Shown here one piece after another: positions 51,336 to 63,660 of a DNA stretch of 64,000 nucleotides. The stretch's first letter is position 1. Each line of letters starts with the position of its first letter. Source of the stretch: Sapria himalayana. Its lineage: Eukaryota; Streptophyta; Magnoliopsida; Malpighiales; Rafflesiaceae. The stretch spans positions 191,053-255,052 of the forward strand of contig JAREIK010002614.1 in assembly GCA_029783825.1 (NCBI GenBank), read 5' to 3'. Under the pieces are notes generated by a model. That model was not told the DNA's origin, made no database searches, and saw only the letters and a list, made by a program, of their open reading frames with translations. The position numbers were made by a program, and so were the translations under genes.

Positions 51336-51919
51336 AAATAGTAAATGTAGTTATAAAGAGTTTCATATAGTTAAACATATAATTATATATAGATTAATGC
51401 ATACAAGTAGTTATAAATAAATATAAATAAATGTGTACAAAATTATAAACAATTATATAGATTTAGATATATGTATACATAATTAAAAATAAAGTTATAT
51501 TTATTTATATAAAATTTTTTATAGTTATAAGAATATATATATAGTTATAGACATATAGTTAAACATTGTGTTGTATGTTTTTATACATATAATTATAAAT
51601 ATTGTTACGTGTAGTTATACATATAGTTACACGTATAGTTAAACTTATATCTATACATGTATGAATATATATTTTTTCATATAATTTCATATATTTATTC
51701 ATATAGTTATGTATAGGTATGGATATACTAAAATATATTTATCATACTAATATATAAAAATGTATTTTAAAAAAAATATTGTTAATTATATATTTAAATA
51801 TAGTTATGTTTAAAGTTTTTATAGTTATATATATAGTAAGATAGAATTATTTATAGTTATATGTTAGTTTACATATAATATATATAGTTATAGAAAATTA
51901 TATATCATTAAACATTTAG

Positions 51920-51985
<66 letters not shown>

Positions 51986-53018
51986 CTATGAATAGTTAAA
52001 TTTAGTTATACATAAATATATAAAAAGTTATAAACAAATATATAGATTTACATATATGTATACATATATGTATAAATAGTTAAAAATATAGTTATATTTA
52101 ATTATATAATGTTTTATTTAGTTTTACTAATATTTATATATAGTTATGCACATATAATTAAATATGATGTTGTATGTTATTATACATGTAATTATAAATA
52201 TAGTTACATGTGATAATACGTATAGTTACACGTATAGTTAAACTTAAATTTATACATGTAGGTATATATATTAGTTCAAATAATTCTATATATTTATATA
52301 TATTGTTATATATAGGTATGGATATACTAAAATACATTTTTATACTAATATATAAAAATGTATATTAAATTATGTTGTTAATTATTTATTAAAATATAGG
52401 TTATACATTAATAATATAAATTTATGTATAGTTATTTGTTATTATACATATAATATATATAGTTATAAAAAATTATATATCCTTAAACATTTAGTTATAT
52501 ATATATTCATATTCATATGAGGAGTTATATTTAGTTATACATAAATATATAAAAAGTTATAAACAAGTATATAGATTTGCATAAATGTATAAATATATGT
52601 ATAAATAGTTAAAATTATAGTTATGTATAGGTATAGATATAGTAAAATACATTTATGAATACTAATATATACAAATGTATATTAAATATAAGTTGTAAAT
52701 TATATATTTAAATATAGTTATGTATAAAACTTTTATAGTAATACATATAATAAGATATAATTATATATAGTTATATGTTATTATACATATAGTATATATA
52801 ACTATAAATATTTTTATATAGTTAAACATATAGTTATATATAGATATATTCAATACAAATAGTTATACATAAATATATAATGTTATAAATAAATATATTG
52901 ATTTACATATATATATATACATACTTACAAATATAGTTATATTTAATTATATAGAGTGTTATAAAGTTATACAATTATTTATATATAATTATACAAATAT
53001 TTATATCTGGCCATGCAA
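51336..53018. repeat. AT-rich tandem array, ~0.6 kb period (E2)
   Basis: Markers 'TGTTGTATGTT' lie at about 51567 and 52167, and a (TA)n run lies at 51920-51982. It is collinear with E1 28141-29992 but one partial unit shorter. Confidence 0.85.
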
Positions 53019-53966
53019 CTTCAACAAATAACTAAAATATGGGCAGTAATGATGTTTAGAGAGAGAGAGAGAGAGAGAAGAAATACTATATTTCTACAAT
53101 TTTCCACATGAGCAGAATGTTACTTTGAATGGCCATTTACTACTACTTCTATAGCAAAGAAATGTTCTGCTAAAGCATCATAAATTTTTTCCATATATCT
53201 GCATGTCCATAGATATATATATATATATTGAGGAAAAATATGAAGATTAATACATATCGAGTATTACCAAAAAAAATAAAACAACTGAATAAAATAAATA
53301 AAAACTCACAATAATATAACATTATGAATAAAAATTATAAAATGATATTATCATTTATTAAATAAAAAAAATTCACATATAAATACAAAAATAAACTATA
53401 AATACTATTAATCTATATAAATCATCTCATCCTATTATCTCAAGTTTAAAAAATATAAAAATACAATATAATTCTCAATAGTTTTAAAATTTTTATTTTT
53501 ATTTGCAACTTATTAATATTCTTTATAATTCATTTTGCTGTATTTTTATGATATGTTACGATTTTTTTTATTATATTGTATTGATTTTCTTGAAATTATA
53601 ATAATTTATATTTGTTTTATTAACATATGAAATAATATTTAATAATATATGTTCTGGACTAAAAATTAATTAGTAAATATGTTTATATCAAATTAAACTA
53701 TAAAAGAGTACTCACATAAAAGAGTACTCACATAAAAGAGTACTCACATTTATTCGCTAGTACTATAAATTAATATTTCATTAATGATACATACATTTCA
53801 ATAATACTTCTCATATTTTTTATATTTTTTATTACTATTTATTACAAGATATATCTGCCACAAATTTTGTGAAATATGAAACTTAGATTCAAGCTTGTAG
53901 GTTACAACTAATAATTATCATACTCAACTAATAACTACAACATTCAATTAACAATTACTACTCATA
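53019..53966 (-). mobile_element. Conserved E2/E1 block right of the AT array
   Basis: This matches E1 29993-31009. It contains (GA)n at about 53058-53078 and 'AAAAGAGTACTCACAT' three times in tandem (53703-53748), where E1 has about one and a half copies. No gene. Confidence 0.75.
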
Positions 53967-55001
53967 TTTATTAGTTTTTAAAATTGTTTAAATAAACATA
54001 TTGTAGCACATAAATATTACAGTGTGTTAAAAGATAATGTTATTAACACGGTAGGATAAAGGGTGTCCTAACGAATGTTATTGTAGGGAGAATACTCTTG
54101 TATGACATGAAATTCATCAACATTAGAGAGATACCGAACTTTTCATAATCCACAGTTGTTAATGGTATAAATTATAGTTAATATAAATTTGGTAGAAGTT
54201 GAATTGTTAGAGTAATTATAAATTAAATTGTTATGGAAAATTATAAATTGAAGTTAATAAATCATTTTTGGGAGAAAAAAATCTATTGTATTGCATGACA
54301 TTGTGGGGATTATAAAAATTAAAAATTTCTAAATATTTTTAATAGTTTTATATCCTCTATCTAAATCAAAAATGTTATATATTTAAAATAGTATACTTTT
54401 TTTATCTACCTACCCTTCTCCCAAACTCAACCGATAATTATTTTTTGGTTCGTATATAAGCTATGAGGCTACATGATTAGAATAGGTTAAATTCACGTCC
54501 CAACATCTGAACAACATGAAAAATGATAACTCCATGGAAAATGTATCCAACATCTATGAGGATCAGACTCATATTTTCCGTGTTAGAGTATTCATCATCT
54601 ATTATCGATCAGTCTACCATGTTGTTGGTTCGGATTATTATTACCATGCTATTTGTTTTTAAAAATATTATTCTTGATAGTAATTATATACAAAAATGTT
54701 TGGTTCATATATTTTATACTATCTTAGCTTGAGTGTCCATGACATTGCTATATGTTGATCTTATTATATCAGTATGAAATCATTATTTTAATATTACTAA
54801 ACTTGATTTAACAAGTCCACTCATCACTAATACAAAAGAGATCATAAGGAATCACACACTACTAGATATCTATTGAAGGAATTTTGAAATTATTAGAAAT
54901 ATAAGTGTTTTATTTCAAGAAATATAAATATGAAGTTATTATGTTTGAGATAATTCTGGGATAAATTTAATTTACAAAATGTTAGATACATGTTGAATTT
55001 A

Positions 55002-55047
<46 letters not shown>

Positions 55048-55606
55048 ATGATAATTTTTGTTAAAGATTAGTGTAACCATAAGAATATAAATGAATCATG
55101 TAGGAAAATGACAATAAAGTCTGAAAAAATTAATAAAAATAATTTTTTTTATATCATATATTGACTTACAAGCTTTTCACATGCTTTCATGCATGAATAT
55201 CATGTATTAGTATGTATGATTTCCATGTCTTGGCTTACATGAGTGATAATTATTGATTATGTGCTTACAATGTGTTCTCATGCATTGATACCAAGTGCTT
55301 GAAAGTGCGTATGTTATATGATGATGTGTATACCTACCAAGGATTGACTTGACATGGGAAAGCTATGTGTTGGCTTACTAAATGTTGCATCAAAAATTTA
55401 AAAACTTGGAATCTTGCCTATAAATAAAAGTGATTTGGAGTTCCTAGCACACAACAACACATATCATGAGAACATTTCAAAGTGAATTGAGAAACTCTTA
55501 CTCAATTATTTTCAATTACATGTGTGAATATTATTGAGTTTTCTAGAAGTTGGTAGAATAGTTCAAACTGATTTAATCGAGTATAATCAGTTTAATTTAA
55601 TTTAAC
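53967..55606. other. E2-only interior, no recognisable gene
   Basis: This is absent from E1. It contains an (AC)n microsatellite at 55007-55046 and a possible plus-strand TATA box TATAAATA at 55419-55426, followed by 'AGCACACAACAACACATATC'. That arrangement resembles the promoter and leader of a small retroelement LTR, but TG...CA borders and a partner LTR were not found. A 69-codon frame at 54523-54732 shows no family features. Confidence 0.4.
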
Positions 55607-56122
55607 ATGTTAATTATTATTTTATTTATTTTATTTATTTTATTTATTTTATTTATTTTATTTATTTTATTTATTTTATTTATTTTATTTATTTTATGTA
55701 TTTTATGTATTTATGTATTTATGAATTTTATGTATTTTATGTATTTTATGTATTTTATGTATTTTATGTATTTTATGCATTTTATGTATTTTATGTATTT
55801 TATGTATTTTATGTATTTTATGTATTTTATGTATTTTATGTATTTTATGTATTTTATGTATTTTATGTATTTTATGTATTTTATGTATTTTATCGATTTT
55901 ATTGATTTTAACGATTTTATCGATTTTAATGATTTTATTGATTTTATATATTTTATTGATTTTATCAATTTTAATGATTTTAATAATTTTATCGATTTTA
56001 TCAATTTTATCAATTTTATCGATTTTAACGATTTTATTAATTTTATCGATTTTATATATTTTATTGATTTCATTGATTTTATTGATTTTATCTATTTTAT
56101 CTATTTTATTTATTTTATATTT
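55607..56122 (+). repeat. 9-bp minisatellite in three successive variant blocks
   Basis: The unit is TTTTATNNN with fixed 9-base period. It reads TTTTATTTA at about 55619-55690, then TTTTATGTA at about 55691-55890, then mostly TTTTATCGA/TTTTATTGA/TTTTAATGA at 55890-56122. Because 9 is a multiple of 3, frames on both strands stay open (Phe-Ile-Leu, Tyr-Phe-Met, Phe-Ile-Asp, or Lys-Ile-Asp in reverse), which creates false genes of up to 179 codons. Confidence 0.95.
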
Positions 56123-56139
56123 GAATTCAATCATTACTC

Positions 56140-56280
56140 ATTTTAGAATATTTTTTGTAGATATCAAGTTGACATACCTTAGTATGTATACTAGTTATGT
56201 ATAAATACACATGCATATTTATGTATATATTTTTTGTAGATATCAAGTCGGCATACCTAAGTATATATACTATTTATTTA
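56140..56280 (+). repeat. Short direct duplication after the minisatellite
   Basis: 'TTTTTTGTAGATATCAAG' followed by 'GACATACCTTAGTATGTATACTA' or 'GGCATACCTAAGTATATATACTA' occurs at about 56149 and 56229, an ~80-bp period. Confidence 0.8.
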
Positions 56281-56939
56281 TTTTTTATATGGTCACCGTC
56301 AAAATCCACACAATGATAGCACATTATATCATAAATGCTTGAAGCATGTATACGAATAAGTTTATATACGAAATCCAAGCATACCATGATGATTAAAAAA
56401 GAAATTTGAAACAAAAAAAACAGAATAAAAACACTTACTCTTCTATTAAGCAATCCAAGATAATCAATAAAAAATAAATGTATAAACATCACTTCAAATC
56501 AATAACAAATTACAACTTAAACCTCGAATTAATTTTAGTTGAATCGGCTACGAGAGATAGATTTCAGAATGTGGAGGAATTTGTTCTGTTAGAGATGCGT
56601 CAAGTCGAGAGAGAGAATGTATATTTTAGAAAAATATTTATATTTTTAATTATTAAAACATTAAAATAAACAATATATATATAAAATACAAAAATACTCA
56701 TTAATTTTATTTACTATCAAAATTTTTTCAACAAAATTAATGTGCGTGTAGCAAGGTACAAATGAAAAATAAATACCTTATAATTTTTATTATAATATTA
56801 ATTAAACAATAAATATATAAACAATAAAAAAATATGTTTTGCCTTAAAAAATATCAAATAGGTACAAAATTAACAAACTTCATATAATAAGACATAAATG
56901 AAAAGATGATTTGCCTACTAGCCCTCGCCTAAAAGTTAT
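56281..56939. other. E2 interior, no recognisable gene
   Basis: AT-rich sequence. A plus-strand frame around 56478-56669 contains ATRDRFQNVEEFVLLEMRQVE, which has coding-like composition but no family I recognise and no conserved counterpart in E1. Confidence 0.35.
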
Positions 56940-57835
56940 AAAATACTCTTAAATATTAAAAATAATATAAAAATTTATATTTTATGGTTATAAATTTTTA
57001 AGAATTCATATTAATTTTTACAAAGATAATATGAAATAATTTTAAACGTATAAAATTTCATATTATTTGATATCATTAATAATTTTTTAAATTCAAAAAA
57101 TTACGTAAAGTGAGAAAATAATGTAAACAAGTAATATTAATTATTTTAATAAAAATTTAATGTTAAAAGCTAATTGTAAAAATATTACGCAATTGTTTAA
57201 TTTTTATAAATTTTAGTAGGATTAAACATCTATGTATTTATTTATAATTATTATTTTATTTTCTTTTTACTTTATTGAAAAAATTATATTTTTATTATAT
57301 TTCAAGATTTTCAAATTTATATTTTTTATTTTTATAAAGGTTTTCTATAATCATAAAATTTTTTTAATACTTATAATAATATTAATATTTATTAGTTTAT
57401 TCATCACTTTAGATTTTTTGAAAATATTTTCTATTTTATTATACAATGAATTAATTTACATTTAAATTAGTATAAATTTTATGTATGTTAATTTAATTTT
57501 TAAATTATCAAAAAAAAATTTATACTTACTAAATTAATTATTTAATGTTACTATAATTTAAATTATTTAGTTTCTTAATTAACAATTTAGAAAAATTTTT
57601 GTATAATTTTTTTAAAAATTATTACATTATAAAAATAGTTATTTTAGTCCATATTATATAATTTTTTTTTGTATTTTTATATATTTTAAATTAATTATTT
57701 ATAATATCATTTTTTATGATTTTACTAGGAGAATGTGTGTTTCAAGGATTGCTCATTTATAGACTAATAACATACATTTAATAAACAAAATTAAATAAAA
57801 TATTAAAACAATAATAAATAAAAAAATTTATAATT
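56940..57835 (+). repeat. Dispersed AT-rich segment R1, copy C (within E2)
   Basis: This copy fixes what R1 is: it lies inside a structurally bounded CACTA element, immediately internal to the 5' subterminal array. It shares 'GGTTATAAATTTTTAAGAATTC' with copy B and 'TAGTAGGATTAAACATCTATG' with copies A and D. Confidence 0.75.
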
Positions 57836-57839
57836 AAAT

Positions 57840-58555
57840 ATTGGCTAGGGAAATACCGTCGCTAAATCTGTAGCTAAATTATGGATTTTATAAGCTAGAG
57901 AAAATTCATCGCTATATTATGGATTTTATTAGCTCGAGAAAATTCATCACTAAATTCATCGCTAAATTATAAATTTTATTAGCCTGGGAAATTTTGTTGC
58001 TAAATCCATCGCAAAATTATAGATTTATTTTCTCGGGTAATTCCATCACTAAATCTGTCACTAATATATGTATTTTATTAGCTAGGGATATTTGTTCGCT
58101 AAATCCATTGATAAAATATGGATTTTATTAGCTAGGAAAATCCGTCGCTAAATCTGTAACTAAATCAAGAATTTTATTAGAAAGGAAAAATACATCGCTA
58201 AATCCATCACTAAATCAAGGATTTTATTAGTAATGGAAATCCATCACTAAATACATCGCTAAATCCGTTGCTAAATCCGTCGCTAAATCTAGAATTTTAT
58301 TAGCAAGAAAATATCTATCGCTAAATCCATCGCTAAATCTAGGATTTGTATTAGCAAGTGAACTTACATCGCTAAATCAAGGATTTATTAGCAAGGTAAA
58401 ATCCATCTCTAAATTCGTTGCTAAATCAATAATTTTATTAGAAATGGATATTTCGTCCCAAATCCATCGTTAAATCAAAGATTATATTAGCAGAAAAATT
58501 TCATCGATAAATCCAATGCTAAATCAAAAAATTTTATTAACAAGGGATATTGCAT
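57840..58555 (-). repeat. ~50-bp tandem subterminal array at the E2 5' end
   Basis: Around fifteen units run 'ATTTTATTAGCTAGGGAAAT' then 'CCGTCGCTAAATC' then 'CATCGCTAAATCAAGG', each with one to four copies of the core CATCGCTAAATC. Unit length is about 48-52 bp with some longer ones. This is far more regular than the 3' end and would provide dozens of potential binding sites for the TNP1-like protein. Confidence 0.85.
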
Positions 58556-58821
58556 CGTAAAATCAATCACGAAAATCCCCGCTTTTCTATAGCGGATGTT
58601 ATGAAAATTTCCGTCGATAATCCGTCACTAAATCCCCCCGAATTTCTTTTGAAAATTTTTGAAATATTTTCCCTCGTTAATCCATCGCTAATCTATTGCT
58701 ATTATATTTTCATAAAAAAATCATCAATCCCTTGCTATTCCCTAGCTAATCCCTTGCAATTTAACTAGGGATTGATCCCTAGATAAAATTCAATTGCTAA
58801 ATGGATAATTTTCTTGTAGTG
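58556..58821 (-). mobile_element. E2 5' terminus
   Basis: After the tandem array come irregular subterminal words ('TCCCTAGCTAATCCCTTGC', 'TAACTAGGGATTGATCCCTA') and the terminal TTTTCTTGTAGTG. Confidence 0.9.
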
Positions 58822-58824
58822 TTA
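58822..58824. other. Right target-site duplication of E2 (TTA)
   Basis: TTA directly follows the right terminus GTAGTG and matches TTA at 41596-41598. The array resumes with TCTATC. Confidence 0.8.
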
Positions 58825-61800
58825 TCTATCAGAATATTTATTTGTATATCTATCGATTATTCTTATGCCTGTCTATCGATCTATCTGTCTGTCTGTTTTG
58901 TCTATCTTTCTATCTATCAATTTGTGTATCTATCTGTCTTTCTATCTCTCTATCTAGCTATTTATCTATTTGGTTATCTATCTATCTATCTATTAATTTG
59001 TCTACCTATTATGTAATTATCTACCTATATATCTGTATATCTATTTATCAATCTATCAATCTATCATTCAATCATTTAATATATCTATCTATCTATCTAT
59101 GTGTCTATCTATCTTTCTTTCTGTCAATCTCTTCATCATTACATGTCTATCTATCAATCTATTATCATCTGTCTATATATATATATATATCTATATATCT
59201 AATAGTCAATCTATCTGTTTATTCATTAGTTTATCATTCTAACTATTAATTTATCTATTTGTCTATCTATACTCTATATATTTTGTGGTTTATCTCTTAT
59301 CGATTTGTCTATCTATCTGTTATCTATATGTCTATATATCTATATATCTATCTATTTATATATCTGTCTATCTTTCTATCTATATATCTATCTATGTATC
59401 CCTCAATTGATCTATCTATCTATCTTTCTATCTGTCTATCTTTCTATCTATTTATCTATTTATCTTTCTTTCTATCTATATCTCTTTTAATCTATCTATG
59501 AATATAAATATCAATCTCTTTATCATTTTCTCTAACAATCTCTCTACTTATCTTTATATCTATCCATCTATATATATGCCTTTATATCTATTTATCTATT
59601 ATGAATCTATCTATACATCTATCTATTTTTAAGTCTATCTATCTATCTTTTTATCTATCTATGTAATTATATTTCTATGTAACTATATATTTATCTATAT
59701 ATCTATCTATCTATCTGCATATCTATCTATCATTCTGTCTATCTATCTATTTGTCCATCAGTCTATCTATATGTCTATATTTTTTCTTTCTATCAATCTA
59801 TATGTCTATATTTTTTTTATGTCTATCTTTCTATATTTTAATTTCTCTATCATTCAGCCAATCTATCTATCTTTCTATCTATCTATATAAATGTCTATCT
59901 ATCTATCTATTTGTCTATTCATCTATCTATCTTTCTATCTATCTATATGTCTATCTACCTATCTGTCTATCTATATGTATATCTATTTGTCTATCTTTTA
60001 TCTATCTATCTTTTTATCAATTTGACTATTTATCTATCTATCAATTATCTATTTGTCTATTTTTATCTATTTATCAATCTATATATTAATCTATCTATCA
60101 ATCTGTATATATATTTATCTATCTTTCTATCTATCTATCTAATTGTCTATCTATCTATTTGTCTGTCTATCTGACTGTCTACTTGTCTAGCTGTAAGACC
60201 TTTTCTCTCTCTATCTATCTATATATCTTTCTATCTATCTATCTATCTATCTTTCTATATCTAAATCTTTTTGTCTATATATATATCTAGGAATCTATCT
60301 ATCAATTAATCTATCTATCTATGTATCTATCTATCTATTTATTAATCAGCCTATTAGCCTATTTATTAATCTTTCTATCAATTTGTCAATCTATCTATTT
60401 ATCTATAAATCTTTCTATTTTTGTGTATATCAATCTATCTTTCTGTTTATCTATCTATATGTATGTCTATCTATTTGTCGATCTATCTATCTATCCATCT
60501 ATTTGTCGATCAGTTTTTCTATATCTCTGTCAATATGTCTATCAATCTATCAATCTATCAATCTATCATTCTAGTTATCAATAGGTCTATCTATCTATAT
60601 TTTTATCGGTCTATCTATCTATCTATTTGTCTATTTTTATTTTTTTCCTATCATTTTATGTATCTATTTGTTTGTTTGTCTATGTGTATATCTACCTACC
60701 TACCTAATTGTCTGCTTTGCTTTCCTAACAACTTTCCTATATGTATATCTATTTATCTATCTGTCTGTCTATCTATCTGTATATCTATCTATCTATCATT
60801 GTATCTATTTATCTATTGATATATTAGTCTATCTAGCTGTATATCTACTTGTCTATCTATTTATCTACCTACCTATCTATCTATCTATCTATCTACCTTT
60901 CGATCTATCTATATATCTATATATCTATATATCTATCTATCAGTTTATTTATATATTTATCAAAATGTTTTTCCATATATCTATATATCTATTTATTGAT
61001 TTGACTATCTATCTGACTATCTATTTGTCTATCTTTATATCTATCTATATCTGTATGTTTATCTTTTTATCTATCTTGCCTATCTATCAGTCTAAGTGTC
61101 TATCTATTTGTATATTTGTTTATCTATCTATCTATCACTATCTATTATTTGTCTATCTATATGCCTATCTATTAATCTTTCTTTTTCTCTATAAATTTGT
61201 CTACCTGTATATCTATCTAACTATATATCTATATGTATGTATATGTATGTATATGTATGTATATGTATGTATATATATATATATATATATATTAGTTTTA
61301 TAATCTATTTATATATTTGTATGTCTTTCTATATATCTACTTATCTATCTATTTATTTAAATATCTGTATAATAATCTATTTATATATATGACTCTATTT
61401 GTCTATCTATCTTTCTATCTTTATATCTATCTCTATATCTATCTATCTATATTTCTATCTATGTATTTGTTTATCTGTCTGTCTACCTATCTATATGCCT
61501 ATCAATTAATCTTTCTATCTGCTAATTTTTTATCTATCTATCTTTTTATCTATGTATCTATCTATCTATATGTCTATCAATCAATTATCTCTCTATTTAT
61601 ATATATTTCTATCTATCTATAAATTTATCTATTTGTTAATCATTTATCTATCTATCTATTATTTATTTATTTGTCTATCTATCTGTCTATCTATTTATCT
61701 ATCTTTTTTTTCTATCTATCTGTCAATATTTTATCATATCTATTTATAAGAGTATCTATCTCTTTATCTATGTATTTGACTGTCTATCTATCTATCTATC

Positions 61801-61920
61801 ATTCTATATATATTTTTATCAATCAATCAATTAATCTGACCAACAATATGTCTAACAATCAATCTATCAAAATATCATTCAATCAATCAATCTATCTATG
61901 TATATATCTGGTATTAACAG
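58825..61920 (+). repeat. (TCTA)n tetranucleotide array, tract 4
   Basis: This is the continuation of tract 3 across E2, in the same orientation. It includes a TATGTATGTA block at 61227-61272 passing into (TA)n at 61271-61290. Predicted reading frames (up to 211 codons at 60668-61303) are repeat artefacts. Confidence 0.97.
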
Positions 61921-61924
61921 ATAG

Positions 61925-62430
61925 AGCAATTAAATATATTATGTAACCTTAAAATATAACCTTGACAGATACCAACTTAAGGAATAGCTAGGGAAACATT
62001 AAAAATAGTTGCGGTATTAATCTCATTTTGTATTCATTTAGTTTGGATGAAAATAGCAGTGGTAATATATTAAAATAGCTAGGGAAACATCCCTAGCTAA
62101 TTAGCTAGGAATTAGCTAGGGATTAGCTAGCAAATATCAAGATATTTTTAATTTTACTTTGAATTAAAATTTTTTGTCACTAATATTGTCATAGATTTTC
62201 ACGCAAAGAAAAGTAGGAATTTTAGCAATGGATTTAGCAATGGATTTTTCCTAATTTAGAATGAGACAAAATTCATCACTAAATAAGTATCTGAATTTTA
62301 AAAATTTTATATATAATTGCAAGCAATTATTCCTTAAATGTTTATTTTCTCAAAATATATGCATTTAGCTTGGGATTTTTCCTTAGTTATTTGTGCTGGT
62401 GATAATTTATGTCACTAATCTTTAATGATT
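61925..62430 (-). mobile_element. CACTA 5' subterminal region, left end of an element continuing off the window
   Basis: Words 'GCTAGGGAAACATCCCTAGC', 'TAGCTAGGGATTAGCTAGC' and 'TTTAGCAATGGATTTAGCAA' are present. Read in reverse it is collinear with 5986-6395. It should be the 5' end of a plus-oriented element whose body lies beyond 64000. No CACTA tip is seen at the array border. Confidence 0.75.
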
Positions 62431-63440
62431 TAATTTTTTTTTAATATATTATTTGCTTAATATTTAATATTATTTTGTATATTAAAGGTATGTCATGGTT
62501 TATTGTTGAGTGATCCTTGAAAGACCCATTCTTCTTATAAATTATAAAAATAAGATATTATAAATAAATAAATTATAAAAATTGATAATAATAAAATGTA
62601 TATTAATAATGACTAAAATAACTTTTTTTTGATTATAAATATTTAAAAAATTATACAAAATATTTTTCTGAAATATTTAATTATGTTATTATAATTTTAG
62701 TATAAAAAAACATTAAATAATTTATTATATAATTATAATAATTTTTAAGATATTTTTTAATAAATAAACATAAATAAAAATTACTACTAATAAAAGCTAA
62801 AAAATATTTCTATGATTAAATAAAATATTTATAAAAATATCTAAATTAACAAATAAACAAATAAATATTTTTATTATTTAAAGTAAATATATATATTTTT
62901 ATGCTTATAAGAATCTTTTAAAAAAATAAATACAAAAAATTTTGAATATATTCAATTATAAAATAAAATTTATATATTTTCATAAAATTTAAAAGAAAAT
63001 AAATTGATATTTAAAGATTAATACATAGATGTTTTAATTACATCAAAAAAATTTGATGATTTTAAAAATAAATATCTCAATGTGATAATTAAAAGAACAC
63101 TTCAAGTGTTTTTTTAGGGTTTCAACAAAGTTATTTTAATATTACTAAGGATTTTTTTTTTCTCATAAAAAACTTATATTTATTTTAGCCCTGTAAACAC
63201 TTTTGAAAATTACTACCAAATTGACACTAAGTTAATTTGAATCAATTTTTATTTTTTGCCCCTACTGAAATTTATAAGAATTAAATAATTGAATATGATT
63301 TTTAGTATTAGCTTTTAATACTCCATTTTTATTAAAATAATAAATATAACTTTTTTTAATTATCTACTCACTTGAAATAATTTTTAGAATTATATAAATT
63401 ATAAATTATAACAAAAAATGTAAATATGTAATATGTAAAT
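62431..63440 (-). repeat. Dispersed AT-rich segment R1, copy D (inverted)
   Basis: The reverse complement aligns closely with copy A over about 1 kb ('AAACCCTAAAAAAACACTTG', 'TTAAAACATCTATGTATTAA', 'TTTCTTTTAAATTTTATGAAA'). Copies A and D are more alike than either is to C, so they come from a common sub-lineage in opposite orientation. Confidence 0.75.
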
Positions 63441-63660
63441 ATGTAAATATGTAAATATATGAATATATGAATATGTGAATATGTGTAAATATGTAAATAT
63501 GTAAATATGTAAATATCTAAATATGTAAATATCTAAATATGTAAATATGTAAATATGTAACTATGTAAATATGTAAATATGTAAATATGTAAATATATGA
63601 ATATGTGAATATGTGAATATGTGAATATGTGAATATGTGAATATGTGAATATATATAAAT
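63421..63660 (+). repeat. 8-bp tandem repeat AAATATGT with GAATATGT variant block
   Basis: About 30 units run here. A first part is mostly AAATATGT, and a second block of GAATATGT lies at about 63597-63650. Reverse-strand frames (Ile-His-Ile-Phe-Thr-Tyr) are artefacts. Confidence 0.9.

Larger units (their letters stand above)
41599..58821 (-). mobile_element. CACTA (En/Spm-type) transposon E2, structurally complete, 17.2 kb
   Basis: The left end is tACTACAAGAAAAATCTC (first base C changed to T) and the right end is TTTTCTTGTAGTG, perfect inverted partners apart from that base. TTA flanks both sides. Both outer flanks are TCTA array, and joining them gives TATATTTATCTATC, an uninterrupted array sequence. 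The genes run on the minus strand, TNP2-like then TNP1-like, as in En/Spm relatives. At 17.2 kb it is large even for CACTA elements because of tandem repeats at both ends. Both genes carry stops and frameshifts, and the left terminal C is mutated, so it should be inactive unless helped in trans. Confidence 0.92.

Noticed and set aside
54523..54732. Possible small gene of 69 codons
   Set aside because: No domain, no counterpart in E1 and AT-driven composition. It could be an exon, but nothing supports it.
55381..55606. LTR of a retrotransposon
   Set aside because: A TATA-like box and leader-like sequence are present, but no TG...CA ends, partner LTR, primer-binding site or gag/pol sequence could be found.
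55607..56146. A 179-codon hydrophobic protein (Phe-Ile-Leu / Tyr-Phe-Met repeats) resembling membrane segments
   Set aside because: It is fully explained by a 9-bp minisatellite. The opposite strand is equally open.
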